From CAIVAT01 sp964473485 (GTDB taxonomy: Bacteria; Bacteroidota; Bacteroidia; Bacteroidales; FEN-979), in contig CAYYPH010000001.1 in assembly GCA_964473485.1 (NCBI GenBank), forward strand, positions 124,001-188,000: a stretch of 64,000 nucleotides of DNA, given 5' to 3'. Each line of letters opens with the position of its first letter. Within the stretch, counting starts at the first letter, position 1. The translations under genes were made by a program, and so were the position numbers. The notes below the pieces were generated by a model. The model did not search any database and had not been told where the DNA came from. It saw only the letters and a program-made list of their open reading frames with translations. Positions 43,545 through 51,055 of the stretch are shown here, piece by piece.

Positions 43545-44353
43545 CAGTCTATCTTATTAATAACGTTAAATTTGATCCCGCATATCTCCTGCAGGATCAT
43601 GTAAGCGTTGTAAAAGGCATTTCTTGCTTCCTCGAAGTCGGTTACCGCCTTACGGTACATTTCATTGATATAGGCAAGTTCGTATAAAGTGGTCTGACCG
43701 TTCAGGAACTCCTTGTCGCCCATTTCCTTCTGCAGGCCATTCGCGATGACGTTATCGTTGGCGATTTTGAGGATCCGCTGGTTCACAATAAGTTGGTTGT
43801 ACTGGATGATGATCAGTTTACGCAGTTCCACGATGTCATTATCCTTCAAAGCCATGGCCTTTTCAACCTGTTTGGTTGCAGTTTTTATCCTGTTGCGGCG
43901 ATCCCAGAAATCATCCATCGGTATGCGGAGGCTGATACTTGCCAGCGCCCTGTTGTTGTTCTGGAGCGAAAGGATGGTATTGTCGTCGCCGTAATTGGTC
44001 TTGTTGTTGGTCAAGGCATCCCATACGTCATTTTGCAGCAGCCCGTCGATATAAAAGTTTTCCATCCACTCCCTTTTGGCCGTTTTTACCTTGTATTTCC
44101 AGATGGCAATGTCAGCATCCTGTGAGCGGAGCAGGGGTGAGTGAACGATGGCTGAGTCGATCAGGTCTTCGAGCGGGGGAATCCGTTGGGTGATATCGTC
44201 GACGAAAGGATTGAAATTAACGGTGGTATCCTGGTCGCGGCCGGCCGGTCGGCCAAAGTCCTGGGCATAGATCGCCTGCGACAGGACAACGAGGAGAAGT
44301 ATGGCAAAATTGCCAACACTGGCCCTCATTGCTGTCTGACTCAATATTTTCAT
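43544..44353 (-). CDS. half-length TolC-like outer membrane protein
   Basis: The 269-residue product starts at ATG 44353 (MKILSQTAMRASVG), one base after the upstream stop, and has a signal peptide ending AIYAQ (about 31). Segments PPLEDLIDSAIVHSPLLRS, AKREWMENFYIDG, SISLRIPMDDFWDRRNRI and ALKDNDIVELRKLIIIQYNQL match one repeat of the TolC/outer membrane efflux fold. Normal members have two repeats and 400-500 residues, so this is about half. Nothing suggests truncation: the frame is intact and overlaps the Wzc-like start by 1 base. It may form the outer membrane exit for the polysaccharide. A longer start at 44386 would overlap the previous gene. Confidence 0.8.
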   Translation of the reverse strand: MKILSQTAMRASVGNFAILLLVVLSQAIYAQDFGRPAGRDQDTTVNFNPFVDDITQRIPPLEDLIDSAIVHSPLLRSQDADIAIWKYKVKTAKREWMENFYIDGLLQNDVWDALTNNKTNYGDDNTILSLQNNNRALASISLRIPMDDFWDRRNRIKTATKQVEKAMALKDNDIVELRKLIIIQYNQLIVNQRILKIANDNVIANGLQKEMGDKEFLNGQTTLYELAYINEMYRKAVTDFEEARNAFYNAYMILQEICGIKFNVINKID

Positions 44354-44354
44354 C

Positions 44355-45587
44355 TTATACATTTTCTTTTTGAATGAATACGGCAAATGTTCTGAAAATT
44401 AGCACTATATCTCCCCAGAAAGAATTATGTTCTGCATAGTAATTATCGAGTGCAAACCGTTCTTCTTCCGACATTGTCCCTTTGCGTCCCCGTTTCTCAA
44501 CCTGCCATAAGCCCGTTAGTCCTGCGGGAGCCCTGAATCGGCGGCTCCATTTCTTCTTGGTCAGCGCTTCGGCTTCATTCAATGGCAATGGCCTGTTTCC
44601 GACAATCGACATATCCCCCTTGATGATGTTGAACAACTGAGGCAGTTCGTCGATACTGGTCATCCTGATGAATTTCCCCACCTTTGTGATACGCGGATCA
44701 TCCTTGATCTTGAGAAATGCCTTTTTCACGCTGCGGCGCTTGCTGGCAAGCCGTTCACAAATCTCTTCACCGTCGTAATACACAGGAGGTGAGCAGGTTT
44801 GTCCGGCAGGAAGCTTCGCACACTCCGGGCATACATCTTCAACCGATTCGCTGATGTATTGGTTCAAATGGGCCACATCCTTGAGCCGTTTATCGGCATC
44901 GGGATACATCGAGCGGAATTTGTAGAAATCGAAGATCCTGTAATTCGATCCCACCCGTTTTGAAATGTAGTAGACCTTTCCTTTCGATTCGAGCAGAATG
45001 GCAATGACCGTCAGCAGCATGATGGGCGATAGCACCATCAGCGCGAGGAGTGCAACGGTAAGATCGAAAAGGCGTTTAGGCAGGGGGATCTTGTAAGGGG
45101 TCATCTCCTCGTCCTGCAGCGCTAGTGTTTTAGGTACGTACTCGGTCTTGAATTTTTTAAGGAAAACGATACGGCTGTGAATGTTATGCACATTGATCGT
45201 CTTGTCGTAATAGTCATCAACGCCCTGGCTGAATGCCTCCAGTTTCAGGTTGTAGTCATGAAAGAAGGAGAGAATGATGAACGGGGTTTTCGGATAAACC
45301 TTATTGAGCTTTAATTTATGATAAAAATCCAGGGCATTCAACCCTGGAAGGTAGAATTCGGCTATGATGGCGTCAACCTGCTTATCTTCATTGTATTTTT
45401 TCTCGGATCGGATGTCCTGATCCAGGTCGAAAATCCGGAAGTTATTGTCGGTAAGCCAATAAAGCGCAGCCAGACCATTGTTGATCATAACCAGGTCGAA
45501 GAGACCGGAATTGCTGAATTTCCCGGCGCTCTCGGCATCGTTCCCGATATACAGAATTTTCAGTTTGTCCGTTTGATTTTCGTTCAT
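44355..45587 (-). CDS. receiver-domain/sugar transferase fusion (undecaprenyl-phosphate phosphoglycosyltransferase)
   Basis: Residues about 8-145 form a CheY-like receiver in which the phosphoacceptor Asp is replaced by Glu77 (DAIIAEFYLPGLNA), while Ser107 and Lys129 are kept. Residues about 165-410 are a bacterial sugar transferase: PLPKRLFDLTVALLALMVLS (membrane re-entrant helix), KRVGSNYRIFDFYKFRSM, DDPRITKVGKFIRMTSIDELPQ and GNRPLPLNEAE, the family that places the first sugar phosphate on undecaprenyl phosphate. An insertion at 250-280 carries four cysteines (CPEC at 253-256, C265, C277), possibly a metal site. It follows a free-standing receiver gene by 9 bases. Confidence 0.9.
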   Translation of the reverse strand: MNENQTDKLKILYIGNDAESAGKFSNSGLFDLVMINNGLAALYWLTDNNFRIFDLDQDIRSEKKYNEDKQVDAIIAEFYLPGLNALDFYHKLKLNKVYPKTPFIILSFFHDYNLKLEAFSQGVDDYYDKTINVHNIHSRIVFLKKFKTEYVPKTLALQDEEMTPYKIPLPKRLFDLTVALLALMVLSPIMLLTVIAILLESKGKVYYISKRVGSNYRIFDFYKFRSMYPDADKRLKDVAHLNQYISESVEDVCPECAKLPAGQTCSPPVYYDGEEICERLASKRRSVKKAFLKIKDDPRITKVGKFIRMTSIDELPQLFNIIKGDMSIVGNRPLPLNEAEALTKKKWSRRFRAPAGLTGLWQVEKRGRKGTMSEEERFALDNYYAEHNSFWGDIVLIFRTFAVFIQKENV

Positions 45588-45596
45588 TTTGCAGGA

Positions 45597-45995
45597 CTAG
45601 TTACCTCTTCGTTGTGTGTACAGATCCCTGAATTCAAGACGCCTTTTGATCCTCGCGATGAGTTCCTTAGGGTTGAACGGCTTCAGAACGTAATCGTCGG
45701 CACCCATCTCGAAACATTTTATCTTGTCGGCGCTCTCTTCCTTTCCCGACAACATGATCAGCGGGATCTCGTCGAAAAATCCGCTTTCCCTGATCCTTCG
45801 GATGAATTCAAAACCATTGAGAACCGGCATCTCCACATCGCAGATGATCAGGTCAGGAAGGTTGCCCGATTGCAGATAAAAAAGGGCATCCATTCCATTA
45901 CTGATGGATGTTACGTCGAAATCTTTGTTAAAGGTATTTTCGATGATAAACCGGATACTCTTTTCATCATCAATGGCGAGTATCTTTTTCTTCAT
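45597..45995 (-). CDS. single-domain CheY-like response regulator
   Basis: The 132-residue protein is a lone receiver: acidic pocket DD (9-10) in LAIDDEKS, phosphoacceptor Asp53 in LIICDVEMPVLNG, Ser83 in MLSGKEE, and Lys105 in VLKPFNPKEL. It has no output domain. It is the first gene of the polysaccharide run and directly precedes a sugar transferase with a related but degenerate receiver; the two receivers share phrases such as GADDYVLK/GVDDYYDK. It may dimerise with or control that enzyme, and could be phosphorylated by the hybrid kinases at the far end. Confidence 0.92.
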   Translation of the reverse strand: MKKKILAIDDEKSIRFIIENTFNKDFDVTSISNGMDALFYLQSGNLPDLIICDVEMPVLNGFEFIRRIRESGFFDEIPLIMLSGKEESADKIKCFEMGADDYVLKPFNPKELIARIKRRLEFRDLYTQRRGN

Positions 45996-46014
45996 GCGCC
46001 CTTATTTTTGTAAG

Positions 46015-46022
46015 CAAATATA
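46015..46022 (-). promoter_or_regulatory. -7 promoter box for the polysaccharide operon
   Basis: The minus strand reads TATATTTG (TAnnTTTG), 19 bases ahead of the response regulator ATG at 45995. The 105-base gap to uvrB is otherwise AT-rich and shows no terminator. Confidence 0.5.
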
Positions 46023-46100
46023 TTTAAATAAGATCGAAATGCGATAAATAGATATTAACAAAAAAATAAAAGTTACTGACCAATTTTTCTGCTTGTTTCA

Positions 46101-48128
46101 CTACATTTTAGCCTGTTTCTGTATCTCTGTCAGCTGCCTTATCTCGTCGCGGAGGCGTGCAGCTTCAAGAAAATCAAGCTCTTTAACAGCTTTTTCCATG
46201 GCGGCGCGGGCCTGGACAATATGTTTTTGCAACTTTTCGGGACTGAGATATTTTACCACCGGGTCGGCTGCGATATCCACCAAATCTTTTTCAATGTATG
46301 CACCGGGAACTGCACCTTTACCGCTGGCAACAATGGTCTGCCCTAAAATTTCCTGAGTGCTTTTTCTGATCTGACGGGGTGTGATGTTATGTTCAGTATT
46401 GAATTTTATTTGTTTTTCCCTCCGCCGGTTGGTCTCCTCCATCATCCGTTTCATCGAATCCGTGAGTTTGTCGGCATACAGGATGACCCTGCTGTTGATG
46501 TTCCTTGCTGCACGGCCTGCTGTTTGTGTCAGCGATCTTTCCGACCGCAGAAATCCCTCCTTATCTGCATCGAGGATGGCAACCAGCGATACTTCCGGAA
46601 GATCCAGCCCCTCGCGCAGCAGGTTCACCCCGATCAGCACATCGAAGGTCCCCATCCGGAGGTCGCGCAGGATCTCCACGCGTTCAAGGGTATCCACATC
46701 GGCATGAATATACCTGCACCGGATGCCGAGTTTCGTCAGGTAGTTTGTCAGCTCTTCTGCCATCCGCTTGGTGAGGGTTGTCACCAGCGTGCGTTCCTGC
46801 TTCAGTTTACGTTGGTTGATTTCGTCGAGAAGATCGTCAATCTGACGAAGGCTCGGCCTTATCTCGACAAAGGGATCGAGCAGTCCGGTTGGACGGATAA
46901 CCTGTTCAACGACAACCCCCTCGCACTGCTGCAATTCGAAGTCGGCAGGAGTTGCACTCACGTAGATGATCTGGTTAACCAGCGCCTCAAACTCGTCAAA
47001 CTTCAGCGGCCTGTTGTCGAGGGCCGAAGGCAATCGAAAACCATACTCTACAAGGGTTTGCTTCCTGGAGCGGTCACCACCGTACATCGCCCTGATCTGG
47101 GGGATGGTGACATGACTTTCATCAACCACAAGCAGGAAATCGTCGGGAAAAAAATCAAGAAGGCAGAAAGGTCGGGAACCCGATGACCGGCCGTCAAAAT
47201 ACCTGGAATAATTCTCGATGCCTGAGCAGTATCCCAGCTCACGCATCATCTCGATATCGTAGTTAACCCGGTCGGCCAGCCGTTTGGCTTCCAGGTCCTT
47301 GCCGTTATTTCGGAAATAGGTGCACTGTTTTATCAGGTCAACCTGTATCTCCACCAGGGCTTCGCGCATTTTGTCCTGCGAAGTGACGAAAATATTGGCC
47401 GGATACAGTGTCATGTGTTCCAAACGGTCAATCCGGTGACCGTTCACCGGATCAAACGATTCGATCGATTCGATCTCCTGTCCGAAAAAGATGATCCTGA
47501 AGGCTATGTCGGCATAGGCCGGAAAGAGGTCGACCGAATCGCCCCTCACCCTGAACCTGCCCCTGATGAAATCGGTTTCAGTCCTGGAATAGAGACTGTT
47601 GACCAGGTCCTGCAGGAATGCATTTCTCCCTTTCCGATCGCCCACCCGGATTTGAATCACGTTTTGATTGATGTCGTCAGGATTTCCGATGCCATAAATA
47701 CACGATACAGAGGATACTACGATAATGTCGCGGCGACCGGAAAGAAGCGCTGATGTTGCGCTCAGCCTCAGTTTTTCTATCTCGTCGTTGATGGAAAGAT
47801 CTTTTTCAATATACGTGTTGGTAACGGGAATGAAGGCCTCCGGCTGGTAGTAGTCGTAATATGAAACGAAGAATTCCACTGCGTTTTGCGGGAAAAACTG
47901 CCTAAACTCCCCGTACAACTGGGCGGCCAGGGTTTTATTATGACTCAGTACCAGCGTGGGTCGCTGAACGCCGGCGATCACATTGGCAATGGTGTAAGTT
48001 TTCCCGGAACCCGTCACACCGAGCAACACCTGTCCGGGATCCCCACGGTTAATTCCTTCAATCAGCTGCCGGATGGCTTCCGGCTGATCACCGGTAGGAC
48101 GGAACTCGGAGGTGAGGATAAATTCCAA
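46101..48128 (-). CDS. uvrB: excinuclease ABC subunit B
   Basis: UvrB is the damage-verifying helicase of nucleotide excision repair. The 675-residue protein is full length: Walker A GVTGSGKTYT, TLVLSHNKTLAAQLY, the beta-hairpin YYDYYQPEAFIP, VVSSVSCIYGIG, DEXX-type LLVVDESHVT, RPLKFDEFE, motif V/VI LREGLDLPEVSLVAILDADK (shown to 20 residues), QTAGRAARN and a C-terminal UVR motif (KAVKELDFLEAARLRDEI). It is the last gene of the run mutL-rhomboid-rhomboid-EEP-uvrB, 13 bases after the EEP gene. Confidence 0.98.
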   Translation of the reverse strand: MEFILTSEFRPTGDQPEAIRQLIEGINRGDPGQVLLGVTGSGKTYTIANVIAGVQRPTLVLSHNKTLAAQLYGEFRQFFPQNAVEFFVSYYDYYQPEAFIPVTNTYIEKDLSINDEIEKLRLSATSALLSGRRDIIVVSSVSCIYGIGNPDDINQNVIQIRVGDRKGRNAFLQDLVNSLYSRTETDFIRGRFRVRGDSVDLFPAYADIAFRIIFFGQEIESIESFDPVNGHRIDRLEHMTLYPANIFVTSQDKMREALVEIQVDLIKQCTYFRNNGKDLEAKRLADRVNYDIEMMRELGYCSGIENYSRYFDGRSSGSRPFCLLDFFPDDFLLVVDESHVTIPQIRAMYGGDRSRKQTLVEYGFRLPSALDNRPLKFDEFEALVNQIIYVSATPADFELQQCEGVVVEQVIRPTGLLDPFVEIRPSLRQIDDLLDEINQRKLKQERTLVTTLTKRMAEELTNYLTKLGIRCRYIHADVDTLERVEILRDLRMGTFDVLIGVNLLREGLDLPEVSLVAILDADKEGFLRSERSLTQTAGRAARNINSRVILYADKLTDSMKRMMEETNRRREKQIKFNTEHNITPRQIRKSTQEILGQTIVASGKGAVPGAYIEKDLVDIAADPVVKYLSPEKLQKHIVQARAAMEKAVKELDFLEAARLRDEIRQLTEIQKQAKM

Positions 48129-48141
48129 AACAGTACGGCTT

Positions 48142-49266
48142 TTATCGTATAATGGTGAATGAGGTAGTAATCGGAAAATGATCAGATAAATCTACATCGA
48201 TTTTTTCATAATTCAACGCAGAAAAATCATCAGAATACAGAATATAATCGATTCTGAAGAAAGGAAGCTGGCCCGAGAAGGTATTTTCAAAGAAATTCGT
48301 TCCGGTTTCGGAATAGGCATCACTCAGATCATCCGTGAGTTTGTGATAAACGTATGAGGCCGGGGTTTCATTCAGATCGCCGGTAAGGATGACCGGATAC
48401 GGACAGGATTTGATATGAGCCATCAGTTGGCGTACCTGCCTGGCCCTGGTCACAAAACCCCTCCTGATCTTCCATAACATTCTCTTTGAGTTGTTTGTGA
48501 TATTGGTCGTCTCTTTTTTGGGATCCGTGAGACTGCTCATGAAAGAGTAATCGTCGTCGCCGAAACGGTTCGATTCGAGATGAAGGTTATAGACCCTCAC
48601 CGTATCCTGCCCGATCAGCAGATCGGTGTAAATCCCGAACAGAACCCCTTCGTCGATCCTGAAGTAACCGGTGTCAATCACAGGGTAGCGGGTGAAAGTT
48701 GCAATGGCTACGATTTTCTTTTTGTTCCAGAAATCCCTGTAGTTTCTGAAATAATGGTTGTCGAACCCGATCGAGATGGCGAATCTGTTCAGCGCCCCGT
48801 TGTGGTCCTCACCGACGGCGTAAAACTCCTGGATACAAACGATGTCGGCCTGCCTGCCGGAGATGAACCCGGTCATTCGCTCGCGGATTTCGGGAATGCT
48901 CAGGGTGCTTCCCTTACTGTTCCCGTAAAAGTGGTGAACGTTGTAGCTCATAACTCTGATGGCACCCGGCGGGGCGTTGGGAGGTTTTCCGAACACACTT
49001 CCCGGCAGCAGTGAATCTACGCTGGTCCATCCCGCCAGGATGGCAACCAGCGAAATGAAGATGTAACGACGCCACAGGATGGCCCAGAGCAGAACAAATG
49101 TAAGGTTTGCGAAAAGCAATGCCGGAAAACCCAGTCCCGTCATAGCCAACCACCAGTATTTTTCAGGGTCGGCCTTCGCTGCCAGCGACGATGCAAACAG
49201 GCAAAGGGCAAGAATGACATTGATGACAAGCAGAATATTGATAAACAGTAAGCGGCGTTTCTTCAT
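48142..49266 (-). CDS. membrane-anchored endonuclease/exonuclease/phosphatase (EEP) family protein
   Basis: The 374-residue protein has about three N-terminal transmembrane helices (within residues 8-95) and a C-terminal EEP domain on the periplasmic or cytoplasmic side: RVMSYNVHHFYG, DIVCIQEFYAV, VYNLHLESNRFGDDD, VILTGDLNETP and LSDHFPITTSF. All main metal and catalytic residues (Asn, Glu, Asp, His) are present. Substrates in the family range from nucleic acids to phospholipids, and membrane anchoring points to a lipid or envelope substrate, but this is inference. It sits between the rhomboid pair and uvrB. Confidence 0.87.
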   Translation of the reverse strand: MKKRRLLFINILLVINVILALCLFASSLAAKADPEKYWWLAMTGLGFPALLFANLTFVLLWAILWRRYIFISLVAILAGWTSVDSLLPGSVFGKPPNAPPGAIRVMSYNVHHFYGNSKGSTLSIPEIRERMTGFISGRQADIVCIQEFYAVGEDHNGALNRFAISIGFDNHYFRNYRDFWNKKKIVAIATFTRYPVIDTGYFRIDEGVLFGIYTDLLIGQDTVRVYNLHLESNRFGDDDYSFMSSLTDPKKETTNITNNSKRMLWKIRRGFVTRARQVRQLMAHIKSCPYPVILTGDLNETPASYVYHKLTDDLSDAYSETGTNFFENTFSGQLPFFRIDYILYSDDFSALNYEKIDVDLSDHFPITTSFTIIR

Positions 49267-49280
49267 ACCTGCGTATGGTG

Positions 49281-50216
49281 TCAGCGTTTTGATGAGGACT
49301 TGAAAAGATACTCCTTTTCTTCACGGGTCAAACTGTCGTAACCGCCTTTCGATATCTTATCCAGGATCTGATCAATCTTCTTCTGATGTTCGGCCTTTTT
49401 CCGGTTGTATTCATCATCGGAGACCGGCCGGCCTGAATGATCCGGCTTGTAATAGGGCTCCGCCTTTTTCGTGAACCTTTCGCTGAAGGTCCTGAAAAAA
49501 TCAGTGGAACTCCTGCTGCGTCCTGGTGTTCGTGAAGTTTTTAAAACCAGGGCATAAATCAGCCCGAACAACGCTCCGCCGATGTGCGCGATATGTCCGC
49601 CTGCATTTCCTGTCGGGATCATAAAGAAATCGAATACAAAGAGGGCGATGGCCAGATAAAGGATCTTGATCCGTCCGAAGAAGAGCAGGTTCAGGTGATA
49701 GTCGGGGACGAAAAAGGAGATGGCGGTGACAATGGCCATGACCGAAGCGGATGCGCCCAATGCGAATGAGACGGGCAGGACGGATTCGAAGACTGGAAAT
49801 ATATTGAAAGCCAATACGTAGAGAAGCCCTCCTGCGAGTCCGCCGAGAATGTAGACCGTGACCAACTGCCTTCCTGAAAGGAATTCATTGAAGATCTTGC
49901 CGAACCAGTAAAGCCACAGCATGTTGAAGAGCAGGTGCCAGAACTCAAAATGCAGGAACATATAAGTGAATATGGTCCAGGGGCGCTCTGCCAGCAGGGG
50001 TATGGAGGCAGGCACTGCGAACGCATGCAGCACCAGGTTCAGGATCACTTCGCGGTCGGGAATGCCGCCGAAGAAGAGAAAGACCTTGATAACCTGGATC
50101 AGGACCCAAATTCCCGTGTTGACCAGGATAAATACCGAGAGGGCGGAACCCTGCCGGAAAAAAGTGCGGATCTCATGTAAAAATCCCGGGGGTTGGTTGT
50201 ACTGATAATTGATCAT
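49281..50216 (-). CDS. rhomboid family intramembrane serine protease with C-terminal tail
   Basis: The 311-residue protein has six membrane helices in about residues 20-235. The rhomboid signatures are HFEFWHLLFNMLWL (HxxxN), the catalytic serine motif ALGASASVMA (GxS) and the histidine in HIAHIGGALFG. A charged cytoplasmic C-terminal tail (about 240-311) is rich in Arg/Lys and ends TREEKEYLFKSSSKR, as seen in Bacteroidota rhomboids. Its ATG overlaps the stop of a second rhomboid gene (50213-50216). Substrate unknown. Confidence 0.92.
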   Translation of the reverse strand: MINYQYNQPPGFLHEIRTFFRQGSALSVFILVNTGIWVLIQVIKVFLFFGGIPDREVILNLVLHAFAVPASIPLLAERPWTIFTYMFLHFEFWHLLFNMLWLYWFGKIFNEFLSGRQLVTVYILGGLAGGLLYVLAFNIFPVFESVLPVSFALGASASVMAIVTAISFFVPDYHLNLLFFGRIKILYLAIALFVFDFFMIPTGNAGGHIAHIGGALFGLIYALVLKTSRTPGRSRSSTDFFRTFSERFTKKAEPYYKPDHSGRPVSDDEYNRKKAEHQKKIDQILDKISKGGYDSLTREEKEYLFKSSSKR

Positions 50217-51049
50217 TGGATGTAGCCGTGTTTTTTCTTCCAGTAAATAATTAAAAAGAATCCGAAGATCATTCCACCCAGGTGCGCGAAATGGGCAACA
50301 TTGTCGCCCGGGTTGTTGGCGATCCCTGAGAAAAGCTCAAGTGCTCCGTAAATGATTACGATCCATTTTGCTTTAATGGGAAAGAGGAAATAGATGAACA
50401 CGAGCATATTCGGGAACATCATCCCGAATGCCAGCAGGATACCGTAAACCGCACCCGATGCCCCGATGGTGGGTACATCCATCTGCAGCCTGATCAGTTG
50501 GGAAACGTAATCCATTGATTGAGTTACGTAGGCCGGGTTGGCTTTGTCAAGGCTCCAGGCCGTGATAAAGTTTCTAACGGTGCCTTCCGTTTCGTAGTAG
50601 GTTGGATAATGATGTCGAACAAACGCGATAAACCCGTCGAGCGTAGGATTTGATGCATAGGTTGAGGCCGCTTGCTGTATGGAGCTGATATCGATCCAGT
50701 TGACAAACGTTTGCACGATGGCTGCCCCGATCCCTGTTATCAGGTAATAGGAGAGGAAGCGGCGCGGGCCCCAGACGTTCTCGAGCAGGTAGCCAAACAT
50801 CCATAACGCAAACATATTGAAGAATATATGGCTCAGGTTGGCGTGAAGGAACATGTAGGAAACGAACTGGAATGGCCTGAACAAATCGGACTGGAAGTAA
50901 TGCAGTCCGAGCATGTTCTCGAGATCGATTCCGAATGATGATTCGAAAGTGATGGTTGCCAGAAAGAACAGCCCGTTGATGATCAACAGGTTTTTGACAA
51001 CAGGGGGTAACAGGCTGAATCCGGCTGGACTGTATTGCTGGCTCATCAT
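50213..51049 (-). CDS. rhomboid family intramembrane serine protease
   Basis: The 278-residue protein has six membrane helices, the HxxxN motif in HANLSHIFFNMFAL, catalytic serine in TIGASGAVYGIL and histidine in VAHFAHLGGMIFG. A soluble insertion of about 80 residues lies between helices 3 and 4 (around 115-195), longer than in the neighbouring paralogue. It lies 6 bases after mutL and overlaps the second rhomboid gene. The mutL-rhomboid-rhomboid-EEP order recurs in Bacteroidota genomes. Confidence 0.93.
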   Translation of the reverse strand: MMSQQYSPAGFSLLPPVVKNLLIINGLFFLATITFESSFGIDLENMLGLHYFQSDLFRPFQFVSYMFLHANLSHIFFNMFALWMFGYLLENVWGPRRFLSYYLITGIGAAIVQTFVNWIDISSIQQAASTYASNPTLDGFIAFVRHHYPTYYETEGTVRNFITAWSLDKANPAYVTQSMDYVSQLIRLQMDVPTIGASGAVYGILLAFGMMFPNMLVFIYFLFPIKAKWIVIIYGALELFSGIANNPGDNVAHFAHLGGMIFGFFLIIYWKKKHGYIQ

Positions 51050-51055
51050 GGATGG

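Noticed and set aside
43544..44386. Mini-TolC as a truncated pseudogene
   Set aside because: The frame is intact, has a signal peptide, and overlaps or abuts neighbours by 1 base on both sides as in a working operon.
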